Shown in pieces: positions 55,354-63,873 of a DNA stretch of 64,000 bases; within the stretch, counting starts at the first letter, position 1; every line of letters begins with the position of its first letter. The translations under genes were made by a program, and so were the position numbers. The notes under the pieces are model-generated. The model worked only from the letters and a program-made list of their open reading frames with translations, made no database searches and had not been told where the DNA came from. The DNA is taken from positions 66,759 to 130,758 of the forward strand of contig JALHDI010000010.1 in NCBI GenBank assembly GCA_022839045.1. Direction: 5' to 3'. This stretch comes from Sporomusaceae bacterium. Lineage in GTDB: Bacteria > Bacillota_C > Negativicutes > Sporomusales_B > UBA7701.

Positions 55354-55932
55354 ATGTGGAAACAGATTATCAGCACGATCGGCATGCTGCTCACCATGAC
55401 CGTTCTCACCGGACTGGTTTACCCGCTGGCGATGACCGGCCTGGCCCAGGCGCTGATGCCCTTCCAGGCCAACGGTTCGCTTGTCGTGGAGGACGGCGAA
55501 CCGGTAGGTTCGCGGCTGATCGGGCAGAACTTCGCCAGCGCGGCGTATTTCCACGGGCGGCCTTCGGCAGCCGGCCAGGACGGCTATGACGCCGCCGGTT
55601 CCGGCGGTTCCAACCTGGGACCGACCAACAAGCTGCTTACCGATAACGTCAAGGACCGCCTCGCCAAGGTCCGCGCCGACAACGGGCTGAGCCCCGCTGC
55701 CGCCGTGCCGGCCGACCTGGTCACGGCTTCCGGCAGCAGCCTGGACCCTGATATCTCACCGGCCGCGGCCCGCCTGCAGTCCGAGAGGGTCGCCAAGGCC
55801 CGCGGTCTTTCCACCGACGCCGTCCGCGACCTCATCGAAGCCCATGTCAAACCGCGGCAGCTAGGATTGTTTGGCGAGCCGCGCGTCAACGTCCTGGAGC
55901 TGAATCTAGCGCTGGACGCCATGAAACGGTAA
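55354..55932 (+). CDS. kdpC: Potassium-transporting ATPase subunit KdpC
   Basis: 192 residues. An N-terminal helix (ISTIGMLLTMTVLTGLVYPLA) precedes the KdpC domain: GSRLIGQNFASAAYFHGRPS, GSGGSNLGPTN, TASGSSLDPDISPAAARLQ and LGLFGEPRVNVLELNLAL. KdpC contacts KdpA and KdpB and aids K+ affinity. Confidence 0.96.
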   Translation: MWKQIISTIGMLLTMTVLTGLVYPLAMTGLAQALMPFQANGSLVVEDGEPVGSRLIGQNFASAAYFHGRPSAAGQDGYDAAGSGGSNLGPTNKLLTDNVKDRLAKVRADNGLSPAAAVPADLVTASGSSLDPDISPAAARLQSERVAKARGLSTDAVRDLIEAHVKPRQLGLFGEPRVNVLELNLALDAMKR

Positions 55933-55962
55933 AGGCGACCGCGCGAGTACCGGGGGTACGAA

Positions 55963-58701
55963 ATGCCGACAAATAAGAAACAGGAACATCGCCCCGACCC
56001 TGACGCGATTTTGGAAAAAATCAACCGGGCGGCAAGGGGCAAGCTTACCGTTTTTCTCGGCGCGGCGGCGGGAGTGGGCAAGACCTACACCATGCTGGAG
56101 GGGGCCCACGAACGCTGGCGCGAGGGCGCCGATGTCGTCATCGGCTGGGTAGAGACCCACGGCCGCCAGGAAACCGAGCGATTGGCCGCCGGCCTGCCGG
56201 CGGTTCCGGCCAGGACGCTGGAATACCGCGGCAAAGAACTGCGGGAAATGGATGTAGACGCCATCATCGCCCGCAGGCCGGAACTGGTGTTGGTCGACGA
56301 GCTGGCCCATACCAACGTGCCCGGCTCGCAGCACGTGCGCCGCTTTCAGGACGTCGAGGAACTTCTCAAAGCCGGCATAAACGTCTACACCACCTTGAAT
56401 ATCCAGCACATCGAGAGCCTCAACGACGTGGTGGCCCAGATCACCGGCATCGTGGTCAAAGAAACGGTCCCGGACCATATCATCGAGCAGGCCGACAGCG
56501 TCCAGCTTATCGACATACCGCCGGAGGACCTCATTAAACGCCTCAAGGAAGGCAAGGTCTATGTCCCCGGGCAGGCCGAGCAGGCGCTGAAGCACTTTTT
56601 CCGTCCGGGCAATATCAACGCCCTCCGGGAATTGTCCCTGCGGTTCACGGCCAGCAGGGTCGACAAAGAACTCAGCGAATATATGCGGGACCACAACATC
56701 GACGGCCCATGGCCGGCGTCGGGAAGGGTCATGGTATGCGTCAGCGCCAGCCCCTTTTCCGCGCAGCTCGTTCGCGCCGCCAGGCGGTTGGCCGCGGGGC
56801 TGCAGGCCGAATGGCTGGCGGTGCATATCGAAACCGCCAGGCGCTTCCCGGCGGGCGACGCGGAACGGGACCGCGTCGCCCGCAACATGCGTCTGGCGGA
56901 AGAATTGGGCGCCAAGACGCTCAGCACCACCGCCACCGATCTGGCGGAAGAAATACTGGAGGTTGCCCGCGCCCACAACGTCACGTCGATCGTCATCGGC
57001 AAGCCCCGCCATGACCGGTTCCGGGAACTTTTCTACGGTTCGGTCGTCGATAAGCTGATCCGGCGTAGCGGCGGCATCAACATTTACGTAATCCGGGCCA
57101 GCCAAGAACAGGAACAGGTGGCCCGTATCGCCACCGCGCCGGTCGCCAAGCCGGAAATCTGGCTGCCCTACGGCGGCAGCCTGCTCATGGCGGCGGCGGT
57201 GACGCTGTTCAGTTGGCTGCTCAGGGGCCAGATCGAGTACGGTAATATCGCCCTGCTCTATCAATTGTCGGTGGTGCTCAGCGCCTTCTGGTGGGGGCGA
57301 TGGCCGTCGTACTTCACCGGTGTTTGCAGCGTACTGGCTTTCGACTTCCTGTTCATTCCGCCGATCTTTACTTTTACGGTTGACGACATCCGGTACTTAT
57401 GGAGTTTTCTTACCTTCCTGGTCGTGGCTTTCGTGATCGGCGGGCGGACGGAGCTTCTGCGGCACGAGGCGAAAACGGCCAAGCTGCGGGAGAAAAGCAC
57501 CCGCGCCCTGTTCGATTTCAGCCGCGAGATCGCCGCGGTAATCGACCTGGAGGCCATTGTCCGCGAGTTGGCCATGCAAGCGGCCGATACCCTGGGACGA
57601 AAAGTAATGGTCCTGCTGCCGGACGAAAACGGCCGCCTCGTGGTTTGGGCAGAGCATGAACCCGGCGTCGCGGACAGAAAAGACGCGCGCGACGGCAGCA
57701 AGGCTCCGTTGGCCGACAGCGCCGAAGCGGCGGTTGCCATTTGGGCTTTTGAACACAGACAGGTTGCCGGGCGGTCGACCGAGACGCTGCCTGGCGCGCA
57801 ATACTTGTATTTGCCGCTGAACACCAGGGACAATGTGGTCGGCGTACTCGGCATCCGGATAATCGAAAGGCTGATTACCCCCGAACAGCGCCGCCTGATG
57901 GACGCCTGGGCGGGCTTGGCCGCCATCGCCATCGAGCGGGTGAAGCTGACGGAAAAAGCGCGGGATGCGGCCCTGCTTTTCGAATCGGATCGCCTGCGCA
58001 CCGCGCTGTTCAACTCGATTTCCCACGAACTGCGCACGCCGCTGTCCTCGATCATCGGGTCGGCCACGACCCTGTTGGAGGCTGAGGCCATGTATTCCAG
58101 GGAGGAACGCCGTGAGCTTCTGGAGAATATCAGAGACGGCTCCGCCCGGATGAACCTCATTCTCATCAATCTGCTGGACACGGCAAGGCTCGAAAGCGGC
58201 ATGATCAAGCTGAAAAACGATTGGTGCGATATCGAGGATATCATCGGTACGGCGCTGCGCAATTTAACCGAGCAGATCAAGGGTCGGCCGCTGGACATCA
58301 ACATCCTCGAGGGCACTCCCTTGCTGCGCGGCGACTGTGTGCTGCTGGGACAGGTGGTTATCAACCTGGTCGATAACGCCGTGAAATATTCCCCGCCGGG
58401 CAGCGGCATCGCGATCGGCGTCGCTGGCGACAAGGACCGGCTGCGGGTATCCGTATCCGACCGCGGCGTGGGAATACCCGAAGCGGATTTGCCGCACGTT
58501 TTCGATAAGTTCTACCGGATTCAACATGGTATAATCAATATACCGGGAACAGGACTGGGGCTGTCCATCTGCAAGGGGATAGTGGAGGCGCACGGCGGCG
58601 AAATCTGGGCGGAGAACCGCGCCGGCGGAGGGACGACAATCAGTTTCAGCGTCCCTGTCGGCGATAACGGCAACGCCGCCGTGCCGTCCGAAAGCGAGTG
58701 A
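55963..58701 (+). CDS. kdpD: Osmosensitive K+ channel sensor histidine kinase KdpD
   Basis: 912 residues. The N-terminal KdpD domain has Walker A GAAAGVGKT (33-41) and LVDELAHTNVPGSQH; a universal-stress-like domain follows (about 245-370), then the four-helix DUF4118 membrane region (about 395-500), a GAF domain, and HisKA with SISHELRTPLSSIIGS (His688) and HATPase (LVDNAVKYSPPGSG, GTGLGLSICKGIV). This is full-length KdpD. It senses K+ limitation and phosphorylates KdpE, encoded next. Confidence 0.96.
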   Translation: MPTNKKQEHRPDPDAILEKINRAARGKLTVFLGAAAGVGKTYTMLEGAHERWREGADVVIGWVETHGRQETERLAAGLPAVPARTLEYRGKELREMDVDAIIARRPELVLVDELAHTNVPGSQHVRRFQDVEELLKAGINVYTTLNIQHIESLNDVVAQITGIVVKETVPDHIIEQADSVQLIDIPPEDLIKRLKEGKVYVPGQAEQALKHFFRPGNINALRELSLRFTASRVDKELSEYMRDHNIDGPWPASGRVMVCVSASPFSAQLVRAARRLAAGLQAEWLAVHIETARRFPAGDAERDRVARNMRLAEELGAKTLSTTATDLAEEILEVARAHNVTSIVIGKPRHDRFRELFYGSVVDKLIRRSGGINIYVIRASQEQEQVARIATAPVAKPEIWLPYGGSLLMAAAVTLFSWLLRGQIEYGNIALLYQLSVVLSAFWWGRWPSYFTGVCSVLAFDFLFIPPIFTFTVDDIRYLWSFLTFLVVAFVIGGRTELLRHEAKTAKLREKSTRALFDFSREIAAVIDLEAIVRELAMQAADTLGRKVMVLLPDENGRLVVWAEHEPGVADRKDARDGSKAPLADSAEAAVAIWAFEHRQVAGRSTETLPGAQYLYLPLNTRDNVVGVLGIRIIERLITPEQRRLMDAWAGLAAIAIERVKLTEKARDAALLFESDRLRTALFNSISHELRTPLSSIIGSATTLLEAEAMYSREERRELLENIRDGSARMNLILINLLDTARLESGMIKLKNDWCDIEDIIGTALRNLTEQIKGRPLDINILEGTPLLRGDCVLLGQVVINLVDNAVKYSPPGSGIAIGVAGDKDRLRVSVSDRGVGIPEADLPHVFDKFYRIQHGIINIPGTGLGLSICKGIVEAHGGEIWAENRAGGGTTISFSVPVGDNGNAAVPSESE

Positions 58702-58705
58702 TTTT

Positions 58706-59395
58706 ATGCCTGAAAAGGGAATGCGCATCCTCATCGTCGACGATGAGCCGCAAATCCGCAAATTGCTCAAAGTTTCGCTGGGGGCGCATGGCTATGATAT
58801 CGGCGAAGCCGCCACCGGCCGGGACGGGATCAATCAGGCCGCCATTTTCAAGCCGGATTTGATCATTCTCGATCTGGGACTGCCAGATATCGAAGGCAAG
58901 GATGTGGTCCTGCAGGTGCGGGAATGGTCCCAGGTGCCGATCATCATTCTTACCGCCCGCGATCAGGAACAAGAAAAGGTCGAGACTCTCGACGCCGGCG
59001 CCGACGATTACATCACCAAGCCCTTCGGGGTAAGCGAGCTGATGGCTCGCATGCGGGTGTCGCTCAGACGCGCCGCTCATTCGGAGAATGAGCCAGTTAT
59101 CACCTGCGGGGACCTGTCGGTGGATTTGGCGCAGCGGCGGGTGACGGTCGGCGGGCGCGAAGTAAAGCTGACGCCGACCGAATACGATATTTTGAAGGAG
59201 CTGGTGCAACACGCCGGCAAGGTGCTTACTCACAAACACCTGCTAAGAACGGTGTGGGGCAACTACCATAACGAGGATACCCATTACATCAGGGTTTATA
59301 TCGGCCAGCTGCGCCGCAAGATCGAGGAAAACCCCACCCAGCCGCGCTATATCATCAGCGAGCCGGGGGTGGGGTACAGGCTGATGGGCAAGTGA
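58706..59395 (+). CDS. kdpE: KDP operon response regulator KdpE
   Basis: 229 residues. Receiver domain with ILIVDDEPQIRKLLKV, phospho-acceptor Asp56 in LIILDLGLPDIEGKDV, and ITKPFGVSELMAR; OmpR/PhoB winged helix with KLTPTEYDILKELVQHAGKV and YIRVYIGQLRRKIE. It follows kdpD by 4 nt. Confidence 0.95.
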   Translation: MPEKGMRILIVDDEPQIRKLLKVSLGAHGYDIGEAATGRDGINQAAIFKPDLIILDLGLPDIEGKDVVLQVREWSQVPIIILTARDQEQEKVETLDAGADDYITKPFGVSELMARMRVSLRRAAHSENEPVITCGDLSVDLAQRRVTVGGREVKLTPTEYDILKELVQHAGKVLTHKHLLRTVWGNYHNEDTHYIRVYIGQLRRKIEENPTQPRYIISEPGVGYRLMGK

Positions 59396-59532
59396 AGCTT
59401 ACGAATATAGTTAAGGGGATACTGATATTGACCAGGAGAGAAGGCGGCAAAATTCTACTTAAAAGGCTATAGCGAAAAGCTTGTAATTGTACAAAATATT
59501 GGCCCCATCAGCGGGTTGGCCTTAGCTACCCT

Positions 59533-59750
59533 ATGGAAATAACTTACTATCGGCCCGCTTCTTGCGAACTGACTGTCACAGATGGTTACGACGAACACGG
59601 CAAGCAGCGACTATATCGAAAGACCGTCCAGGCTGAAAGTCACAAAGAAGTCGAAGATATATATGGATTGACTTTGCCTCTGCGGTCCACCACGGTAAAG
59701 TTCTATCTTGGGGCAAAGGTAAGATGACCCTAAACGAGTTCTATGACTAA
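59533..59750 (+). pseudogene. Remnant of a tyrosine integrase N-terminus
   Basis: 64 residues (59533-59727) contain SCELTVTDGYDEHGKQRLYR and TVQAESHKEVED, the pattern of the arm-binding domain of ICE/phage integrases (typically 'W-LTVSDGYD-NGK-RR-KTV-A-S-KEAE'). A second frame then reads MTLNEFYD (59724-59750), the start of the integrase core-binding domain, before a stop. No catalytic domain remains. It sits next to tRNA-Ala, a common integration site, but faces away from a complete element. Confidence 0.6.
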
Positions 59751-59765
59751 GGCCCGATAAAACAT

Positions 59766-59796
59766 AAAAACCGCGTCCACGCAAGGTAGACACGGT
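59766..59796 (-). terminator. Possible terminator hairpin
   Basis: On the minus strand ACCGTGTC pairs with GACGCGGT and is followed by TTTTTATG. It lies downstream of the tRNA terminator and may be a backup or a relic of the lost element. Confidence 0.5.
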
Positions 59797-59836
59797 CCAA
59801 AAATGTCCGCGAAAAATATCTTAAGGCGCAAATACG

Positions 59837-59870
59837 AAAAAAGGCCTCTAGGTTAAGTCCTAGAAGCCTT
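59837..59870 (-). terminator. Rho-independent terminator of the tRNA-Ala gene
   Basis: On the minus strand AAGGC-TCTAGG pairs with CCTAGA-GCCTT (one mismatch) followed by TTTTTT, ending 9 nt from the tRNA 3' end. Confidence 0.82.
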
Positions 59871-59878
59871 GATTTTAC

Positions 59879-59954
59879 TGGTGGAGGTAAGCGGGATCGA
59901 ACCGCTGGCCTCTTGAATGCCATTCAAGCGCTCTCCCAGCTGAGCTATACCCCC
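59879..59954 (-). tRNA. tRNA-Ala (anticodon GGC)
   Basis: 76 nt including an encoded CCA. The 5' end is GGGGGTATAGCTCAGCTGGG; the anticodon arm is CTTGA-ATGGCAT-TCAAG with GGC as the anticodon, and the T-loop GGTTCGATCCC is intact. The acceptor stem GGGGGTA/TACCTCC closes with one G-U pair. Confidence 0.96.
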
Positions 59955-59991
59955 GTATTCACTTGCGGCGGTTGTCCTGCCGACATAGAGT

Positions 59992-60021
59992 ATAATATCA
60001 TAATGGATGAAGTAATGTCAA
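59992..60021 (-). promoter_or_regulatory. Promoter of tRNA-Ala
   Basis: On the minus strand TTGACA (60021-60016), 18-bp spacer and TATTAT (59997-59992), about 38 bp before the tRNA 5' end. Confidence 0.75.
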
Positions 60022-60044
60022 CAGGTTTTCGGGTGGTAGTTTTT

Positions 60045-60070
60045 AGGGGGATGCCGGCCGGCATCCCCCT
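60045..60070. repeat. Perfect 26-bp palindrome after the superoxide dismutase gene
   Basis: AGGGGGATGCCGG is followed at once by its exact reverse complement, 10 bp downstream of the sod stop. There is no T-run on the minus-strand side, so it may end or protect the sod transcript without being a classic terminator. Confidence 0.6.
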
Positions 60071-60080
60071 CCCCGTTCCC

Positions 60081-60692
60081 TCACAGTAGCCGGCCTTCGG
60101 CCGCCTCCCAGTTGATGTTGCGGAAGAAGGCTTCGATGTAGTCGGCTCGTTTGGCGGCGTAGTCGAGCATGTAGGCGTGCTCGAAGACATCCATCACGAG
60201 GATGGGATTGCAGCCGGCGGGATGCCCGGTGTCGTGCTCGTTGATCCAGAAGTTGATGAGCCGCCCGTTGTTGACATCCTGGTAGAGGACGACCCAGCCG
60301 ATACCCCGCATGGCGCCGGTGGCTTTAAAGTCTTTGGCCCATTCATCCGGGCCGCCGAAGTCGTGAGTCATCTGCGCGGCCAGATCGCCGTCGCGGCCGA
60401 GGACGCCGTCGCCGCCGAGGTTTTCGAAGTAGAGCTCATGCAGGCGCATGCCGTTGAATTCCCAACCTAGCCGGCGTTTGAGCTCGGCGTATTCGGGGGT
60501 GGCGGTTTTGCCGGCCAGCGCCGCTTCACGGAGGATGCCGAGGAGCTTGTTGGTGTTGGTGACGTAGCCCTGATAGAGGCCGAAGTGGGTTTTGAGCAGG
60601 GTTTCGCTGAGCCCGGGCATGCCGATGAGGTGGGAGTAGTCGTTGGCGTTATAAAGGATCTCCGCGCCGGTCAGGTTGGCCTGTTGTCCCAA
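60081..60692 (-). CDS. Superoxide dismutase (Fe/Mn family)
   Basis: About 203 residues. The TTG at 60692 follows AAGGAGGG by 8 nt; a GTG six codons upstream is the alternative. Fe/Mn-SOD landmarks include the first His region (MRLHELYFENLGGDG), GWVVLYQD, and the metal-ligand stretch LVMDVFEHAYMLDYAAKRADYIEAF (DVFEHAY). There is no signal peptide, so it acts in the cytoplasm. Its start lies 44 nt inside cvfB, so the two are co-translated. It would protect this anaerobe in brief contact with oxygen. Confidence 0.92.
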   Translation of the reverse strand: MGQQANLTGAEILYNANDYSHLIGMPGLSETLLKTHFGLYQGYVTNTNKLLGILREAALAGKTATPEYAELKRRLGWEFNGMRLHELYFENLGGDGVLGRDGDLAAQMTHDFGGPDEWAKDFKATGAMRGIGWVVLYQDVNNGRLINFWINEHDTGHPAGCNPILVMDVFEHAYMLDYAAKRADYIEAFFRNINWEAAEGRLL

Positions 60693-61584
60693 GGGGAATC
60701 CCTCCTTCACTGTTGTCGGGCTGCTCGCTAAGGTATGTCCAGCCTTCGCGCTGTTCGGCCAGGCCGGCTTTCATCAGGCGGCCGAGGGCCCGCTTGAAGG
60801 CGGCTTTGCTGATGTTGAATTTCTGTTTGACGATCTCCGGCGGGGTGGCGTCGCTGTACGGCATGCCGCCGCCGCGGGAGCGGAGCGTGGCGAGGATGGC
60901 TTCGGCGTCGATATCCATGGCCTCTTGCCTGACCGGCCTGGTGGAGACGTTGATGCGGCCGTCGTCGCGGATAAAGGTGACGCGGGTGGCGATCTCTTCG
61001 CCGAGGCGGGGGCGCACGGCGGTTTCGCTGTGGTGGAGGAAGGCGATGTGCCGGTCGGCGGTGAAAAGGAAGGCGCCCTCGTCGGTGATGTTGTACACCG
61101 ACCCTGTTATCTGGTCGCCGAGCTTGACGCCGGCGGCCGGCCGCGACGCCCGCCTGAGTTCGTCCTCGACTTCCATGGTTACGGCCAGGCGGCCGGATTT
61201 GTCGCGGTAGAGCTTTATCCATACCTTGTCGCCCCGGCGCACCCTGCCCTTCATGCCGGCGAAGGGCATGAAGATGCCGCGTTCGGCGCCGATGTCGACG
61301 AACGCCCCGTCTCTGGTGGTGTTGATGACGGCGGCTCTGGCGACCTGGCCCTCCCGCATCTGCGGCAGGCGCATACTGGCGGTGAGGCGGCCCTTGGGGT
61401 CGAGGTAGAGGTAGACGGGCAGCTTCTCGCCCACGGTCACTTCGCGGGTCTGCTGGGCGCGGTGGAGAAGGATGTCGTCGGTCGTCCTGCCTGTGCCGGC
61501 GTCGAGGAAGGCGCCGAGTTCGCCCGTCCGTACTACGGTAAGCGTGCGGACGGCGCCCGGCTTGAGTTCGGTGTCGGTAGTCAT
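60649..61584 (-). CDS. cvfB: CvfB-family S1 RNA-binding protein
   Basis: 311 residues with three S1-like modules: GELGAFLDAG, then INTTRDGAFVDIGAERGIFM, then VYNITDEGAFLFTADRHIAF, and a C-terminal winged helix (VKQKFNISKAAFKRALGRLMKAGL). CvfB proteins bind RNA and influence virulence-gene or stress-gene expression in Firmicutes. It starts 4 nt after rsfS; its own ribosome-binding site is weak. Confidence 0.9.
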   Translation of the reverse strand: MTTDTELKPGAVRTLTVVRTGELGAFLDAGTGRTTDDILLHRAQQTREVTVGEKLPVYLYLDPKGRLTASMRLPQMREGQVARAAVINTTRDGAFVDIGAERGIFMPFAGMKGRVRRGDKVWIKLYRDKSGRLAVTMEVEDELRRASRPAAGVKLGDQITGSVYNITDEGAFLFTADRHIAFLHHSETAVRPRLGEEIATRVTFIRDDGRINVSTRPVRQEAMDIDAEAILATLRSRGGGMPYSDATPPEIVKQKFNISKAAFKRALGRLMKAGLAEQREGWTYLSEQPDNSEGGIPLGTTGQPDRRGDPL

Positions 61585-61588
61585 TATA

Positions 61589-61933
61589 TCACTCTTGGTA
61601 GGAGTATGACTTGGCGTCGCCCCAAAGACGCTCCAGGCTGTAATACCGGCGGTCTTCCTCGACGAAGACGTGTACGACGCAGGCGCCGTAGTCCATCAGT
61701 ATCCAGCGGGCCTCCCGGTAGCCCTCCTTGCGCAGCAGGGTCAGCCCCTCTTTTTCGAGCCGTTCCTCGATATTGTCGGCGATCGCCTGCGCCTGGGTGG
61801 TCGAATTGGCGCTGCAGATGACGAAATGGTCGGCAACCAGAGAAACCCCGTCCATGTCGAGGATGACGATGTCGCGGGCTTTTTTGTCGCTGGCCGCCGC
61901 CGCTACCAATTCGGGCAAGTTTGCTTCGGTCAT
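61589..61933 (-). CDS. rsfS: Ribosome silencing factor RsfS
   Basis: 114 residues, ATG after CAGGAGGT. Typical sequence: DIVILDMDGVSLVADHFVIC, STTQAQAIADNIEERLEKEG, WILMDYGACVVHVFVEEDRRYYSLERLWGDA. RsfS binds ribosomal protein L14 and blocks subunit joining under starvation. Its link with yqeK and an LCP gene upstream is common in Firmicutes. Confidence 0.96.
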   Translation of the reverse strand: MTEANLPELVAAAASDKKARDIVILDMDGVSLVADHFVICSANSTTQAQAIADNIEERLEKEGLTLLRKEGYREARWILMDYGACVVHVFVEEDRRYYSLERLWGDAKSYSYQE

Positions 61934-62054
61934 GCTTTACCTCCTGAAATCGGTACCTTCCCTTAGTAATCTCATTCTTATCATATTCTATTCTTGCTGG
62001 TTATGCCCGTTTCCTGCCGCCTGCCCGCCGCAACCGACGGAGACGGCGGAAAAG

Positions 62055-62097
62055 GATAAAGCCCCTGCGGGCGGAATTGCTCCGCATCGCAGGGGCT
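62055..62097 (-). terminator. Rho-independent terminator after the LCP-family gene
   Basis: AGCCCCTGCG pairs with CGCAGGGGCT on the minus strand, followed by TTATCCTTTT. It lies 17 nt after the LCP stop, so rsfS may need its own promoter. Confidence 0.78.
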
Positions 62098-62113
62098 GGG
62101 CGTCCTTCGTTCG

Positions 62114-63115
62114 TCAGTTGCTGCGCGTTTGGCCGGGCAGGGTGCCGCTGACCTTGGCGCCGCCGGCCGAGAAAAGAGCCTGGACGAGCGCTTTGGTCCC
62201 TTCCTTATCCGCCACCCAGTAGCTGAGTCCGTCGATGGTGGCGAAGTTGCCCGGCAACAGCTCGGCCTTGAGCCCGCCGTCCTTGAATCCCTTGAGGGTG
62301 TTGGCGAGCTTGAGCATGGTGAGCGGCGGCATGTCGCTCGCCACGTACTGCCTGAGGGTGGCGGTGAGCGCCGGCAGCTTCAGCAGCGTGCCGACCTGGA
62401 GCATCTCGTCGGTCATGGCCTTCAGGAAACGCTGCTGGCGGTGCACCCGGCCGATATCGCCGAGTTCGTCGTGGCGGAAACGGATATACTGGCCGGCCTT
62501 TTCGCCGTCCAGGTGCTGGTAGCCTTTCTTGAGGTGGATGCTCAAACCCGCGTACGGGTCGTCGTAGTTCATGTCCTGCTCGACGTACAGGTCCACCCCG
62601 CCGAGGATATCGACGACGCTGACGAACCCCTTCCAGTCCATGGTGACGTAGTAGTTGATCGGCGCGCCCAGGAAGGCCTCAACCGTCCGGGTGGCGAGCT
62701 CGGGGCCGCCGTAGGCGTAGGCGTGGGTGATCTTGTCGTGGCCGGTGCGGCCGGGAATGGCCACCCGCGTATCGCGGGGAATCGAGAGCATGCTCACCGA
62801 CCCGTCCGCCGGGTCGACGCTGGCGACGATCATCGTATCCGAGCGTTTCGGCGCGCCGGGAGTTTCGTTGTCTCCCTCGTCGACGCCGAGGATGAGGATG
62901 TTGACCCGCTGGCCGAGCGCGGCATCGGCCGTCTTCCGGGTCTCGGGCGCGGGGCTGCCGCCGGGGGCGGCGGCGGTGTCGAACATTTTAAGGTAGGCGT
63001 AGAGGGCGGCGCCGGCGAACGCCGTCACGAAGGCGGCGAGAACGAAGAGGACAAGAAACACGCGCGTCCAGCGGATCTTGCGGCGCGCACGGGTCGCGTC
63101 CAGGCGGCTGCGCAT
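62114..63115 (-). CDS. LytR-CpsA-Psr (LCP) family cell-wall polymer ligase
   Basis: 333 residues, starting after GAGGAGGG. A short basic N-terminus and one helix (VFLVLFVLAAFVTAFAGAAL) precede the LCP domain: NILILGVDEGD, RSDTMIVASVDPADGSVSMLSIPRDTRV, HDKITHAYAYGG, YYVTMDWKGFVSVVDILGGVD and IRFRHDELGDIGRVHRQQRF. These enzymes attach glycopolymers to peptidoglycan. It lies between yqeK and rsfS. Confidence 0.94.
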   Translation of the reverse strand: MRSRLDATRARRKIRWTRVFLVLFVLAAFVTAFAGAALYAYLKMFDTAAAPGGSPAPETRKTADAALGQRVNILILGVDEGDNETPGAPKRSDTMIVASVDPADGSVSMLSIPRDTRVAIPGRTGHDKITHAYAYGGPELATRTVEAFLGAPINYYVTMDWKGFVSVVDILGGVDLYVEQDMNYDDPYAGLSIHLKKGYQHLDGEKAGQYIRFRHDELGDIGRVHRQQRFLKAMTDEMLQVGTLLKLPALTATLRQYVASDMPPLTMLKLANTLKGFKDGGLKAELLPGNFATIDGLSYWVADKEGTKALVQALFSAGGAKVSGTLPGQTRSN

Positions 63116-63161
63116 ATTAGCCCTCCTCTCTGGAGCTTTCCTACAGCCTCCAATTAGTAGT

Positions 63162-63731
63162 TTATTTAGTCTTCATCTTCACAAGCAGGGCGTTGCGCCC
63201 TTCGACCGTCGCCGGGTGGATAAGCCACCGCTCGGCGAGAAGATGGTTAAGGGTCTGGTCATAAGCGGCCAACAGGGCCGCGGGCAGGCTCTCCTCGGCC
63301 AGCGCCCGCAAGCGGTCGACTCCCGGGAACGACCTTGTCGGTTCGATATAATCGGCGAGAAAGATAATTTCGTCAAGAAGCGTCATCGCCGGCCCCCCTG
63401 TGGTGTGCCAGCGGATGGCGGCGAGCACCTCCGGATCGTCCACTCCGTAATCGCGGCGGGCGATCACCGCGCCTACCGGCGCATGCAGCAGCATAGGCTC
63501 CCGCTGTTCGACATCATTCACCACTATACCAGACGCCCCGGCGACCTGCAATAGGATGTTGCTGGGCATGCCGCGGGCGCAGTCGTGGAGTAGCCCCGCA
63601 AGCCGGGCCTTGCCGATGTCGGCGCCATACCTGGCGGCCAAAGACGCCGCCGTTTCGCTGACGCCCTTGGAATGCGCCAGGCGCTTGGGCGACAAAACTT
63701 TCGTCAATTGTTCGAGAAGCTTTTCGGTCAT
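63162..63731 (-). CDS. yqeK: YqeK HD-domain hydrolase (diadenosine tetraphosphatase type)
   Basis: About 189 residues; the ATG at 63731 lies after AAGGTGAAGA, and a GTG three codons earlier is possible. HD-domain residues: RLAHSKGVSETA, LAGLLHDCARGM, MLLHAPVGAVIAR, AIRWHTTGGPAMT, EIIFLADYIEPTR. YqeK hydrolyses Ap4A symmetrically. Its place next to an LCP gene and rsfS is the standard Firmicute context, after nadD outside this window. Confidence 0.95.
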   Translation of the reverse strand: MTEKLLEQLTKVLSPKRLAHSKGVSETAASLAARYGADIGKARLAGLLHDCARGMPSNILLQVAGASGIVVNDVEQREPMLLHAPVGAVIARRDYGVDDPEVLAAIRWHTTGGPAMTLLDEIIFLADYIEPTRSFPGVDRLRALAEESLPAALLAAYDQTLNHLLAERWLIHPATVEGRNALLVKMKTK

Positions 63732-63835
63732 TTTCTTCACCTTATGCTAAAATTCGCTATAATGCGCCCGATTCCTGCGTCCCGCAGCCGGCGGCGGACA
63801 GAGGAAAGGACCTGGCATTCGCCAAGTCCCTGGAG

Positions 63836-63862
63836 AAATAAAATGCCTCCGATGACGGAGGC
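63836..63862 (-). terminator. Rho-independent terminator after the RRM gene
   Basis: GCCTCC pairs with GGAGGC on the minus strand, followed by ATTTTATTT. It lies 11 nt after the stop of the RRM gene. Confidence 0.75.
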
Positions 63863-63873
63863 ACTTGTTTCAA

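Noticed and set aside
60045..60070. The 26-bp palindrome as the end of an insertion element
   Set aside because: There is no second copy, no target duplication and no transposase nearby; a 3' hairpin of the sod transcript is simpler.
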